A stretch of 64,000 bases of DNA, taken from positions 1 through 64,000 of the forward strand of contig JAJIRX010000492.1 in assembly GCA_023853785.1 (NCBI GenBank). The letters run 5' to 3'. Every line of letters starts with the position of its first letter. The stretch's first letter is position 1. The notes under the pieces are model-generated. The model saw only the letters and a program-made list of their open reading frames with translations, was not told where the DNA came from and made no database searches. A program made the position numbers and the translations under genes. This DNA comes from Psilocybe azurescens. Lineage: Eukaryota; Basidiomycota; Agaricomycetes; Agaricales; Agrocybaceae. Below, one piece after another: positions 45,187 to 57,062 of the stretch.

Positions 45187-47247
45187 ATGTTGACGACGAT
45201 GACTGCGTTATCCACAGACTCGACGATCTCCATCGCAGCAACGGACAATACCAGCTTACATTACTCATTGCCCCGTATCCCGGTAGAACTCCTGCAACCT
45301 ATCATCTCATACATCGATGATTGGGCGTCGCTCTACGCACTGACCCTCTCCTCTCATGCCCTGCGGCACGAAGCTGAGCCGTATCTGTACGCCTCGCCCA
45401 TGGCTCCCTTCCCATCTGCACCCCATCCACACAGATCTGCATCAAAATCCACATCCAAACCCAGGTTGTCATCCAGATCCCGCCCAGTAGATGACCCCGC
45501 AATACATATCACATTCTTGCTCACCATCACGAGCACCCCGCGGCTCGCGGAGCTCGTGCGCTCGTACCACTCGCCCTCCATTCTGGGGCACGCCGATACC
45601 CCTCTGTGGAAGCTCACGAGAAAGGCGCTCCATATGATGACCGGTCTGACTGAGCTCATACTGCGTACGTTCGATGGACGCCAAGCTGCGGCGAGTCTCC
45701 TCTTCAGCTTCAATGGCCATAACCCTCATCACTACTACTACAGCAATTGGAACGGTCTTCGTGCATCGTCCTCGTACTCGGACAAGTTCGGCCTTACTAC
45801 CCCCTCGTTCCGGCTGCACACGCTATACTGGGGATGTCACTCGGACGAAAAGCCCATTGCGCTCTTCCTCCAGGACCAGCCGCAGCTGCGCGAGCTGTAC
45901 GTCGAAGTACGCCCACAGTTCAAGACCATCTTCACGCCCACCCATGCTTCCTTGTCGGCATTGTTGCTGGAACGTAGCTTGAGATTGTCCTCCCCTGATG
46001 AACACACAGCATCGAGACCAGCATTGAGATCAGTATTGACAGTGCCCAACCTCGACTTCGTAGGCGGGAACCGATCCACAATCGAAGCATTCCTCCCCTT
46101 CCGGTACATCACCCGCGTGGCGTGGATCCCCGGCCTCGACGACTCACTCCTCGACATGAATCTCGACATCCATTCCAACAACGGCAGTTCACATGTCCAT
46201 GCAAATGCAGACGAGCGTGGGAGGCTGAGGCTGACGGAGATGGAGATGGAAAGCGCGCTGCGCGGTCTACAAGTATTCGAGTACGGGGGATACTTTTTCA
46301 GACCAAGGTTTGCGACGCTGGCGAGATATTTGGAGGCAGTGAGCATGCTGGAGCTTGTGAGTGCTGATGAGGACGTGAGTTCTATTTTTTTCTAAAAGAC
46401 ATTGGTTTTATGTTTTATATTGATTATCGTCCGTTTGTCTTCTTTTTGCTGTCGTTCTCCATTTCCGCCTGCGTCTGCATATGTATCTGCATCTCTCTCC
46501 ATCGATACGCCCCCTTCCTGTCACTTCCCTTCCTTCCTCCTCCTCCTCCTCCTCCTCCTCCTCACTGAACATGGTCTTTACTGGCTATTACTGGCCACAA
46601 TCACTTTCCTACATAATCTACACTGCACGCCATGAAACCAGGACCTCGCCGCGCTGAGTATCCTCCCCAATCTCCAACAACTCATCCTCTCTATCTCAGG
46701 CGTGTCATCGGGTTCTCCTAACCCGATCCCTATCCCGATCTCTCTCATGACGTCGTCATTTTCCTCTCAGTTATCTTCCTCCCCAACACTCTCCTCCTCC
46801 TCCTCTTTCACTGATGCCTCCCCCTCTACGTCCACATCTACATCCTCCTCTCGCGCACCCGAACCCGAACCCGACCACGAACCCTTCAAAGAGACTTCAC
46901 AAGCGATCACAAACACTCACGACCCAGACCCCTCGGAACAAACCCAGAAACAGCCCACAAGCAAGAACGAGCACGACCCATCTACCCCGCCCGCCGTGCG
47001 CACGCTCTTTACACGTTGTCCGAAATTAACGTGTGTGGATGTCGCATTGGGGCGGGACAGCATGCTTGTCAATGTGGATAAGGATGTGTACGTTCGGTGG
47101 GTCAAGACGAGGACGAGAACCAGTGCGAGGACGGCTGTGCCCGCTGTTGGAGGATACACCGGGGAGAGCCAGGGGGATCGGGATATCGTTGCGGCGCTGC
47201 TCTCTGTAGATGAGGTGCGCGAGGGAAGGCTTATGCGATATTATTGA
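45187..47247 (+). CDS. F-box protein 1
   Basis: Two exons, 45187-46374 and 46642-47247, are separated by a 267-nt intron (GTGAGTTC..AACCAG) in phase 0, giving 597 residues. An F-box-like motif lies at residues 29-67 (LPRIPVELLQPIISYIDDWASLYALTLSSHALRH split over two turns, with RHEAEPYLY behind it). F-box proteins link substrates to SCF ubiquitin ligases; the rest of the chain has no clear repeat. The second exon opens with a leucine-rich strand (LSILPNLQQLILSISG), then a serine/proline-rich insert, and ends LLSVDEVREGRLMRYY. The same ending occurs in the F-box gene at 51724-53261. The protein is intact. It may also carry a weak leucine-rich-repeat fold, as in other fungal F-box proteins. Substrate unknown. 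Confidence 0.8.
46535..46565. repeat. (CTC)n microsatellite in the F-box intron
   Basis: About ten CTC units in the intron near its 3' end. Confidence 0.85.
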
Positions 47248-47314
47248 GTCGGGGTTTAGGTGGCTGTGTTGAGTTCTTGGGTGGGGTTCTTGTGTTGTGG
47301 GCCTAGCACGGGGA

Positions 47315-47380
47315 GAGAGGGGAACGGAGCGAGGGGACAGAGCGAGGGAACGGAGCGAGGGAACGGAGTGAGGGTAGGTG
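47315..47380. repeat. minisatellite of GGGAACGGAGCGA units
   Basis: Four imperfect 13-15 bp units just after the F-box 1 stop. Confidence 0.8.
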
Positions 47381-47729
47381 GTGAAGGCGAAGGTGGTGAA
47401 GGTGGTAAAGAGGAGAGGAGGAGGTGAAGAGGACTATGAGGGAACGGGGATGTGATGCGGAGGATTAGAGGAGGCGAGGTTGTTTACAATGTATGCAGTG
47501 CTTTTCGGTTCGTTTTCGTTTTTCGCTTTCTTTTGGGCCTTCTAAGTTGGGGACACTTTTGGGGTTGGCATTAACGTTCTTGGGGGTCGACTAACGTTTA
47601 TGAAAGTTTATCTATTCAATATTCTGTATTCATATGAGTACAAAACAGTGTATTTGTTGATGCGACTTTAATTATTGTTAGATAATTCGGGCGGGTGCTT
47701 ATCGGTATAGTCATCCCTCAGGCATCACA

Positions 47730-48960
47730 AATGAGAATACTAATCGCCCTGTACGATTGCTCTGCATCCCATAGGAGCTCTTGCAGCGCATCCATCCTTA
47801 ATCCTCCCCGTCCTCTTCCTCTCCACCTCTACGTAGAATTCGGGAATTATCATCGTAGTACTGCGTATAGGGAGGCTCTAAACCGATTATATCTATCTAG
47901 ATATCATAGTTATGATCCAGTATGATCCTCATGATATTTGAAATCTATCGCACCACCATATCATATCCGAATACCAACAACGTCTTGTCCTCTCACCTCA
48001 GTCCTCCTCCGCCACGAAGCTGAGCCCTATCTTTATGCATCTCCGATGGCACTCTTTTCCTCCCACCAACATGGCGCTTAAAACCCAAATCCTCGTTCAG
48101 TATACTCGACCCAGTGATGGGCGACCACACAACGTATAAGGCTTTTATGTGTACGATCACCACCACACCGCAGCTTGCTGCCCTCATGCGATTGTACCAC
48201 ATATTCCCTATGCTCCATTCTCCTGGCTCCAGACCGCCAATACGGGAGTTTAGAAAAGAAGGACTCTGTACGATGACGATTCTGAAAGAATTAACAAGGA
48301 TTCCGAGGACCATGGCTGACATGCATCGTTGTGCTGCGTCCCTTCTCCTCGGCCTCCCCGACGATTTCTCTTTTGAGAACTCTGGTGGTGGAAATTCGGC
48401 GTACAAGAATGAAAACTCCCGTTCCCAGCCGACATTCCAGTACATTGGGGGACCGCTCTGACAAGGAGCCCGTGGCCATTTTCCTCCGTGCGCAGTTCGA
48501 GCTGCGCAATCTGTACTTAGAAATCAACCCAAGGTATAATAGTAAAAAAGCCTCTTCCCTGCCTTCTTCGAATGCATTTTTTATTCATTTGCTCAAAATT
48601 TTGAGTGGGAACAGATGGACAATTGAAGTTATTTTACCCAGTTGCAATATCACTGACCTCTATTGGTCCTGGTGTTTCCTGGATGACGGATTTCAACACG
48701 ATTTCCAATCTCTGTCTCAATGAGATGTCGCATCAGCATCCATGGACAACGTGCAGGCGGTAATGGGGAACCTGAGGACGTTCTTGTTCGGAACATTGTT
48801 TTGAGAAACTGTATCCACATTTTAGATTGGTAGCTAGCTGGCTTCGCAATGTCAAGGTACTCGGTTTGGTCTCGGATAATATGAGCGAGGTTACCTCTTC
48901 AATATTCAGACGTGTCGTGACATCAAATGACATGCTGATTAGGGATTTCTCCTGCTCAGC
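47730..48960 (+). pseudogene. F-box paralogue, broken
   Basis: Fragments match F-box 2 in order. LCIP, a stop codon and ELLQRI lie at about 47763; SSHLSVLLRHEAEPYLYASPMALFS at about 47990-48060. TTTPQLAALMRLYH, ASLLLGLPDD and the frame from 48331 (VAIFLRAQFELRNLYLEI, LSGNRWTIEVILP) follow, then several stops and shifts. The stop inside the F-box and at least three frame changes rule out a function. It stands between the two intact F-box genes. Confidence 0.8.
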
Positions 48961-49042
48961 CCCCTCCCACGACTGCAGTAACTGGTGTACTGCATTCCAG
49001 GGACCCGGAGCTCAGAAGCTTTACCCATCATATCTCAACCCC

Positions 49043-51309
49043 TCACGCACGGAGATACCGTCTGTAGGCTGATTGATAGTCGGTCACCGCAGCATGAGCA
49101 CCCTCCTTCACACCGTGCTCGAACTTCCAAAAATGTGTCCCTCTGCAATCCACGTCCAATCTCAAATCCAACGCACGCTTTCGTGCCCATGCGCCTGTGA
49201 ACCCGATCTCATTCACCGTCCTTGATGAAGGAGGAGTGGAGCGTATGAACCGGTACGCGTCATCCCAACCCAGAATGAACCCCTCGCCGAATAAGGAATG
49301 GTTGTACGATCCTAGGTACTGCGACCAGTATCGTGTGTGCGCGGCTGCACGTGTATAGAATTCGTCAGTTTTATCTTCCAATTACTAGCAAGCATACTCG
49401 CCTATTGCACGATCCTTCACAGTGTTCCTCTCCTCACTCCTGTCAGCGTCACCTAATATATCTCTACCTCCAAGAGATTTCTCGCCCACGAAAGGGGGAA
49501 ATACCCCACACTCAACCGCATCCCGCAGGCTCCAGCCTGTGTCCCCTTATCCTCCTTTTTATACGTCCAAAAGAACCACCCTGCACAGCATCTCTCAAAC
49601 ATCTCCAACTGCGCATCTACATACCTCCTCTGAGCATTGTTTGCGTTGGCCTGAACACCTTTCAAGGAACCCGGGTTTAATGCCCCGGACCATTCGCCTA
49701 TTACAACACCCCCTCCAGCGTGTCCTATCTTCTCCGACGCGTTCTCAAGAGTGTGCGATATCCCATTTGGCTCCAGAATAGAGCGCGTGAGGTCCTCTGC
49801 GCTCGTGCGTACATCCTCCGCCGTGAAACATCGATAAAAGTGGTGGTCCAGTACTATCATTCCGTGCACCGAATTCTTAGAAATGAAATCGGCGTACACC
49901 CCCGTGCGCCAGCACTCTCCCAGGTAAATCGGAATTCCACCGTTCCCAACACTGAGAGCTTCTATGGCGTTGAGGTACCACCGCATCAACACCGCATCCG
50001 ATGGTGGATCTGGCTCGTTCAATAGCTCGATGCCAATGATGTTATGCAGGGATTCCGCATGTGACAACGTACAAAGAGACTGCACGAGGGTCTTTAGGAT
50101 GTAGATCGTATGCCTTTGGTTGTATTTGCTTGTAAAGAATGAAGGGTGGTGGTTAGATGTTCCGGAGTGTGGAGAGGCATTTTGGCTTCCTGGCGCGGCG
50201 TGGAGGTCTTTCATGCGGTGTGAGAGAAGATGGAGTCAGATAAAGACATGGAATTGGGGACAACGCAAGGAAAGTAGACAGTTAAAGGTGAATGAGAATT
50301 TGATAAGGGGCGACTGAAGGAAGGGAGGGAATAATAAATACAGAGAAGTCGGAGCACACCCACACACCTAACAAAACTCCAATACCAAGCTCCTTCGCTT
50401 TCCTCAAGGAATTTAGGATCCTATCCCAAGCGCCTTTATACACGTCGAAGTACGGCTCAAACTCCGTTCCTTGCAATACACCTTTGTCTGCACCGCAGAG
50501 GTGGTAGTACCCGATCTGATTCGCGTGTTTCGTTAGCACACTGGCGGAGGCTGTTCAATTCTTTTTCTCGAACGAGTCATGCGTAAGGTTAATATGGACC
50601 CTCTATATCAGGCACACAGAAAGAATAACGAATTCAGGCGAAGGGAAAAAGAAAACTCACTGGAATACGCACGGCATTCAGGCCGACTTGCGCGATCCAC
50701 GTCCAATCCTCGTCCATTATCCATCCATCCCAGTGCTTCTCCAGTACCTCCTTTGCATTCACACTTCCCCAGCTCGACATATGTCCAGGTCGCTTTGACC
50801 GGGGGGGTGTTGCGGCAGTGTCGGTTTGGACGAAAGGGTGTTCGGTGATCCAGCGCTCGAGAACAAACCATGAGCCTTGGTAGTACGTCAGGATACCCAG
50901 AATAGGATAATAACGAGAGCAGTAATAAATAAAATTTAAGTGACGCACCGAGATTCACGCCACGGTGTTTTCTGTACTGAAACATTTCATTTTCTCGTAG
51001 TGCATTCGTGTTTGTGTTTGACAGGTTGAACTCGGGGTTTAGGGTCGAACTGACATCTTTGCCACAGGCCGGTATGCCCGATGACTGAGTTTCTTTCTTG
51101 TGTTTGAGCTTGGTTAAAATTTTGTGCATTGGGCTTGAAACTCGCAATCTTTGGGATGCGTTGAGGTGAAGTGAAAAAGTTAAAGGAGTCCTAAAAGGTG
51201 CGACCGAACCGACTGACGTCATCAAGAATCGATTGATGATCACGCGAGGCTTATTCTGTCCTGAATCCATCTGGGATACCGGCAACTCGGTCCGAGTCTC
51301 AGCGAGCAT
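49043..51309 (-). CDS. GH5 family exo-1,3-beta-glucosidase, one frameshift
   Basis: Five exons on the minus strand: 51309-50949, 50875-50661, 50515-50368, 50207-49453 and 49374-49043, all with GT..AG borders. The signature HRGVNLGSWFVLERWIT crosses the first junction. AVRIPIGYYHLCG crosses the second and GVLLDLHAAPGSQN the third. The catalytic acid lies in IELLNEP and the nucleophile in VVIGEWSGAL, both at the usual positions for GH5 exo-glucanases. The enzyme releases glucose from 1,3-beta-glucan of the cell wall. No signal peptide is visible at the N-terminus, which begins MLAETRTELPV. One base is missing in a GGGG run at about 49553-49556 (WTYKKEDK, then GDTGWSLRDA in the next frame); one added G would restore it. 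The C-terminal AAHTRYWSQYLGSYNH and NEIGFTGAWARKRA fit the family. Confidence 0.8.
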
Positions 51310-51723
51310 TGGTCACATTTCCTATAACGTACCTATGTAGTATATCCGTCAATTAATAATGTAAATATGACATTATCAATAGCTTCGTATGCGACTGCAT
51401 CTGCACATGAAAGACCCGGAGTGGCGAAATAGATTTGTACGTTGGTCCTCAAAATTATTTAGTTGTCATCCAGACCTTTCATAGGTGAGACACTCCGTAA
51501 ACGTATATGATATGCCTCTAATGCTCGACAATTCACTGCAGTTGGCCGCCTACAACGTCGAGGGCATCGAGACTCCAGAGCAACTTGATTTCATGTCCAT
51601 ATTGTATACTACAAATGTTCAGAGAGAGGATGGATTGTCATATCTGAAATTCAGGAATAACCCGAGATAAAGGGAAAAAAACAAAAAGAACACGGTGTTA
51701 AATGCATACCTTACCTGATGCGC
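51310..51723. other. intergenic, no gene seen
   Basis: A 61-codon frame at 51485-51670 has no support. This is the space between the GH5 start and the F-box 2 end; the two genes point the same way. Confidence 0.55.
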
Positions 51724-53261
51724 TCAATAGAACTGCGCCAGTCGTCCGTTGCGGACTTGATCCACGGATAAAATTTCTGGTACTCCGAGTTTGAATTTTT
51801 GCAATTCATTCGGACTATCTCCATCCCGATTCAACCCTCCCTCCACTTCAGCGCGGGGTCTCACCCACCTTGCATACCAGACCTCATACCCGTTCGTGTC
51901 CGGGTTTCTAGTAAAAATCCCCGCATCGACACACACCAGACTTTTACAACAGGCGAAGAGCATGTTAACGGTATTCTCATGGTCGGAGGGTTGGGATATG
52001 ATGGATGAGGATGAGGATGAGCTGTCAATTGAGACAGTAAAGATGAGTTGTCGTAGGCGGGGTAGGGTGCTGAGTAGTGGCAGCTCCTACATCAGAATGA
52101 GATTGTTGATTTAATTATATGAACGCCGTGCGATATATCTGAAGTACGTGTGGAAGGACTAACCTCGCTCATAGTCCCCGAAACTAGCTCGAGCACCTCG
52201 AGATCGTGAAGCAAGCTAGCTACATGTTTGAAACGCAGTCGCAGTTGTTGAAAGAAGGTTCCAAACGACAACGTCTTGAGACTCTCCATCTCTGCTCGCG
52301 TGTCCCTCAGGAAGGAAGGAACGACCAATTCAGAGTCATATTCCAATACAGACGTGTCTTCGTATGAGCCCGAAGTCCAAGCGAGGTGAGTAATTTTGCG
52401 ACCCGGGAAGAGAGCTTCGATCGTCCACCTGTTCCCGCCTAGAAAATCAAGCATTGGGAGATAGGGAGAGGGTAAGTCGACGAAGAGATGTTTATACTCT
52501 GCGCGCATTTCAAAGTAAAGGTTGCGCAACTGGTGCTGCGAAAGGAGGAAAATGGCGATGGCTTCTTCGTCGTTTTCGCACCCCCATTGCAGGGTGTGAA
52601 GCTGGAAGGTTGGCCGAGGGTAATTCTCGTGCTCGTACGCAGTAGTATTAGGATCATTGAAATTTATAAAATGACCACCGCCGCGGTGGTTCTCTGGGAG
52701 ACCAAGGAGAAGCGACGCCGCAGCAGGCAGGGAGCCAAACAAGTACAGTCTCAGCTCTCTCAGCCCTGTCATCGCACAAAGTCCTTTCTTCGTGGGCTCC
52801 CAGAGTGGCGATCTACGTCCCGCGCGGCATATTATAGAGATTGGGTGGTACGATCGCACAAGGGCGGCGAGACGTGGGTTGGTCGTGATCGTGCGGAGGA
52901 AGGCAGCATGCGTTTTGGGGTCGTCTGTTGGTCTGAACACTGGTAATGCGGTTTTGGCCTTGGATTTCGATTGTTCGGACGAGAGGAGAGTCATGGGAGA
53001 TGCGTAGAGATACGGCTCGGCTTCCTCGCGGAGGAGGTGGGATGAGAGGGTCAAAGCGTAGAGCGTAGCACGGTCGCCGATGTATACGGATATAGACTGC
53101 AAGAGCTCCGGTGGGATGCAGAGTAATGGACCTGAACGAGATTGTTTTTCATTGGTGATTACTGAGTGGGAAGTTGGCTGGTCTGTGGATATCATCGGAG
53201 AAATCGTGGTCGACACGGTATACCTTGAAAGAAAGAGGATTAGGACTGTTCGCTTGAACAA
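51724..53261 (-). CDS. F-box protein 2
   Basis: Two exons (53261-52164 and 52086-51724) join across a 77-nt intron (GTTAGTCC..GATGTAG) in phase 0 to give 486 residues. The F-box-like motif LCIPPELLQSISVYIGDRATLYALTLSSHLLR lies near residues 47-79, and EEAEPYLYASPM follows as in F-box 1. The middle contains leucine-rich strands (LRELRLYLFGSL, LHTLQWGCEN) and the C-terminus ends VPEILSVDQVRNGRLAQFY. The intron falls after the same motif (LELVSG..SE) as in F-box 1, so the two are tandem-derived paralogues, here on opposite strands. The start is the first ATG of the open frame; a later ATG (MISTDQPTS) is also possible. The ligase substrate is unknown. Confidence 0.8.
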
Positions 53262-54132
53262 GCATCAGGGTGAGAAATATTCGGATATCAGCGAGACGAT
53301 ATAAAATAAAGATATTGAGTACGGAACGTCTGGCCAGTCAATTAATATATTATTCTGAGGTCATCATGCGAATGATCAATTCATATACGATCTATTTATA
53401 GATAACCTGTTTCTATAATGTTAGTTGACTTACGGTAACAAATTACAGACACATAAAGCATTTCGTCACTTAACTCTCTGCCGCTAATATACCTTAGCCC
53501 ATAGTAAGACGGCCTCAACTTGCTGACCCTGAAATGTGTTTTTATATTCTTATTGAGGGATGCTGGCAAGCTATCACGGTTGTCATGTATGTCAACTCTG
53601 ATCATTTGATCTAGACCATCCGTCATTACTTCACAAGTGTTCGTTGGGTAGGACGTCACACCTCTATATTGCGTACCTCTATTTATAGCACCTATTGTTT
53701 CCAAGACGGCGAGATATACATAGATTAGATCCCGGGTCAAACAGTGAATTGAATGATATATCTTGATGAGCCTCCCACTCCAGTCTCCGGCATACTGCAT
53801 GTCTTGCCAACCATCCGTAACAGAAATTTATCGACTGGACTTGATCATTCCTTCATCATGTATCATCTTTAACCCTGAGCACTCGGTATGTAAACAGCCT
53901 TATGGCCTTATTTCATGTCCATCATCTGTTCCAGACTAGTTTCTTCAAGCTCTGGCTGGACCCCCATTAGACGAGACTGCGTTGTAAGAAGACGCCCTTG
54001 GCCTATTATTCCCCACCGTGTTGGGCTAGTTGATCGACAACTTGCATTTAATTCCAGGGTTGCCTTCATTCATACGCTCGATATTACAGTAGAGGCATAC
54101 CCTTCGAACAGCTCCTGGGACAAGAGATACCC
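53262..54132. other. intergenic, no gene seen
   Basis: The 134-codon minus-strand frame at 53396-53800 shows no domain or start context worth calling. Contains the promoters of the two divergent genes. Confidence 0.55.
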
Positions 54133-55614
54133 ATGACGACTTCTACAGATCCAGCAGCGCTCCTACGTGACAGGTCCTGGCTTCAGGGGACTTTCATCAG
54201 CACAGCAGCATTCGGAGGAAACCTCGTATTCTTTGTTCTCAACTTCAACCTCCTCTGGAATCGCGCACGGTCGGAAATTCGCCAAAACCGGAGGTGCAGA
54301 AAAGAGACAGGGTGGTTATTGGGATATATAACTTTCATTATCATCCTTTGTTCGACCATGGAGGCAATTGAAGTATACGTGGCGCAGCCTAACCACGTCA
54401 CACCATTCCCAGCTTTGAACCAAATGGGACCTGCGGCTAATGGAACATTGCCAGCTTTGAACCAAATGGGACCGGCGGCTAATGGAACTTCGAGCACGAA
54501 CATGCACATTGGCCAGGAAGGGAGCTGGGCTGCAATAATGGGAATGGACATGTTTGCGTCTTTTCAACTACTGTTTACTTCAATACCATCCAGCATCATT
54601 GGAAATGTATGCTTCTCTCTAATCAATTGGTCTGTGTCCATTCTGCTGGTGCGTTTAGAGTTCACAATTTTCGAGACCATTGTATTATACTTATTCATTT
54701 CTTGTCAGTTATGGCGATGTTATGTTATTTATCGAAGCGCGAAATCATCCGTGTGGCTCCTACTACTTTTTCCTGCCTTCGTGTATTTTGCTTCTTTCGG
54801 TAAGCTTACACACCCATTCGCTCCACCTATCTTCTCATACCAAGCGTTCCTTCAGCCTCAGGAATTATGTATCTCATTAAAATCATTTTCACAAACGTAT
54901 TGCCATTCAAAATCGTCACGTTAGCGCTCATACACAGTACAACCGTATTAATCTCCAATCTAATTTTCACCTTCATGATCGTCATGCGACTCTTTCTTTA
55001 CCGCCGAGGTATAACACATCTGGTGGGAGTAAAATATGCAGGGCATTATACGAGCATTGCATCGATGTTCATCGAGTCTGCTGCAGTGGTGAACGTGATC
55101 ATCGTTCTCATTATCGTCGCGATAGCACTAAAAGCCCAATCGCGACCCTTGTACTGCTGAGCTTGACTGAGATACAGGTGCGTACCCCATCCATGTTAGC
55201 AGAGAGAATAACATTAAAACGACTCCATTGTAGGCTCTAGCATCATTCATGATCATCTACAGAGTCGCAAAGGGTACAGCCTGGTCTTCCGGGACTGCAA
55301 ACGAACTGATTGCACAGCACGTCAACAGAAGTAGCGGCGGCTTTGATCGAAGTGTACCGGAGGCCGATAGGTCATCGGCGATGAGATACAGAGTCACTTC
55401 GCAGATGACGCAGGCAAGCACGGCGTTCAACTTTAACCATGGCACGGGGTCTTTGAACATGCTGGGTTCTTCTGTCAGGGACTCGAGTAGTGGGCGAGCA
55501 GGGGTGGTACACCTTGCCAGCAAGCATGTGCAGCAGAGGAAGCGGATGATTGAACTCCGTTTTTATTTTTCCTTGGTTACGGACAGCCCAAGTTCATGGA
55601 TCCAGTTCAAGTAA
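54133..55614 (+). CDS. Agaricomycete-type multi-helix membrane protein, one frameshift
   Basis: Four exons are supported: 54133-54606, 54709-54799, 54862-55177 and 55234-55614. Helices are visible at GGNLVFFVLNFNLLW, WLLGYITFIIILCS, MDMFASFQLLFTS, SSVWLLLLFPAFVYF, LALIHSTTVLISNLIFTFMIV and VNVIIVLIIVAIAL, with LWRCYVIYRS and ALASFMIIYRVAKGTAWS at the places where this family has its conserved RCYVVW and ILRVAQGRAW motifs. That makes about seven helices in the plasma or organelle membrane; no ligand is known. The loop before helix 3 holds a duplicated 14-residue unit (PALNQMGPAANGT), each with an N-glycosylation site. A missing A in AAAA at 55130-55133 shifts the frame before the last intron. 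The C-terminal tail is serine-rich and cytosolic. Confidence 0.65.
54407..54490 (+). repeat. 42-bp tandem duplication in the membrane-protein loop
   Basis: Two copies of CCAGCTTTGAACCAAATGGG.. with one or two differences, in frame. Confidence 0.9.
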
Positions 55615-55845
55615 AGGTGCTTCAAGGGACCATCACAATAAAGTTGTACAATATTTCTCTCAAGTAAATAGGACTCATTATATGTAGTTATAATTAATTC
55701 ACAGTAATTAGTACATCATCTGGACTTTAACACTCTTAGTAGCAACATCAGCCGCTCTGACATAAATAATCTGATGCGGCGTAGCTATCGTGCAAATGTA
55801 CCCAGGGATTGTTTTAGGTCTAACTATAACAAGAACCTCGTGTTA

Positions 55846-55850
55846 TCCAT
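55846..55850. repeat. 5-bp target duplication of the copia element, left
   Basis: TCCAT here and at 63511-63515 flank the element exactly. Confidence 0.9.
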
Positions 55851-56123
55851 TGTTGGAATCGTCCTGACAATGCTCGGACATTCCACATTATTTATTGTAG
55901 AATATTAGAGTCTCTTCGAGACTCATCTCTAACTTTCCTTATCTAGGAATGTTCTCATATATTCTAGCATAGCCTTACATAGCCTCAAAGGCTATTTACT
56001 TACATAGTAATTAGTAGAATACTGTAGTATATTCCAGTTACAGTAGCTAAAGGTATATAAGAGCGTCTCGAGGACGCGGAAAATAGAAGTTTTAATCAAC
56101 TATCACTGCGCTACTTTACAATA
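55851..56123 (+). repeat. 5' LTR of the copia element
   Basis: TGTTGGAATC..TTTACAATA, 273 bp; TATATAAG near 56054 would act as the promoter. Confidence 0.93.
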
Positions 56124-56140
56124 GGTTATGGGCCCCGAGC
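56124..56140 (+). promoter_or_regulatory. primer-binding site, anticodon-half tRNA-iMet type
   Basis: GGTTATGGGCCCCGAGC follows the LTR directly. GGTTATG.GCCC is the complement of the anticodon loop region of initiator tRNA-Met (CAT in the middle), the site type used by Drosophila copia, rather than of the tRNA 3' end. Confidence 0.55.
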
Positions 56141-56225
56141 CGACACTCTGATTTCGACTTCAAACTCGTTATTATTAGCCCACGGAACGAACTAAAAATA
56201 TCTACGGTTACATCACATTGCCACC

Positions 56226-57062
56226 ATGTCTGACGAACATACAAGCGGAAATTACCGAATGGAGCTATTGAAAGCTCATAATTGGATGCCGTGGAAGCGC
56301 CGAATGCTTGCGGTATTCAGGGATCTCGACCTCGAGAAATATATTGCTCCGGATGCTGCACCCCCAAAACCAAAGGAAGCAGATAACCCTGAAGCAGGAG
56401 AGAAAGAGACAATAAAGAAATGGTTAGATGGTGATGCAAAAGCTCGATGCCGGATTGAGCTTGCAATCAGTGATGCCGAGATGGTGCACATTATAGGTGC
56501 AGATACAGCGCGGGAAATGTGGGACCAGCTTACCACGGTCAAGGAATCCAAGGGCCGACTAGGGGTGTTGGCCACTCGGCGAGCCCTATTTAGGGCAACG
56601 GCGGAGGAAGGATTCGACATGGCAGAGCACATATCAAAGCTACGGCAATTACAGCAAGAATTGCACGTAATGGGAAGCAAAATCTTGGACGAAGATTTTG
56701 TTATGATTCTGATTACATCATTACCGGAATCATGGGATAATTATACCTCGGCATACCTCGGATCAAGCGGCAACAAGCCGGATCTGAAGTCACAAGAATT
56801 AGTCGCTATTTTATTGGAAGAAGATAGGCGACGGAAGGGGAGAGGAGACTCAATTGGAGGGACCTCTCTACAAGCAAAATCCAAAAATGCGAAGGGCAGC
56901 AAGAGAGATAACTCTGATAAAGAGTGTTATAACTGTCACAAGAAAGGCCACATTTCAATGGAATGTTGGGCCAAAGGGGGAGGCCGGGAAGGCCAAGGAC
57001 CGAAAGGCCGGAGAGGACCAAATCGAGCAGGACGAGCACATCAGGGCGCGAGACGAGGTTAA
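56226..57062 (+). CDS. gag of the copia element
   Basis: An intact 278-residue frame starts in a good context (GCCACCATGT). The N-terminal part has the copia gag fold with NWMPWKRRMLAVF, IELAISDAEMVHI and EMWDQLTTVKESKG, and LRQLQQELHVMGSKI with ITSLPESWDNYTSAYL further on. A CCHC zinc knuckle (CYNCHKKGHISMECW) lies near residue 235, and the end is basic (GPKGRRGPNRAGR). The family's length is usual. Gag forms the particle and binds the RNA. The stop at 57060 lies directly before the protease frame. Confidence 0.9.
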   Translation: MSDEHTSGNYRMELLKAHNWMPWKRRMLAVFRDLDLEKYIAPDAAPPKPKEADNPEAGEKETIKKWLDGDAKARCRIELAISDAEMVHIIGADTAREMWDQLTTVKESKGRLGVLATRRALFRATAEEGFDMAEHISKLRQLQQELHVMGSKILDEDFVMILITSLPESWDNYTSAYLGSSGNKPDLKSQELVAILLEEDRRRKGRGDSIGGTSLQAKSKNAKGSKRDNSDKECYNCHKKGHISMECWAKGGGREGQGPKGRRGPNRAGRAHQGARRG

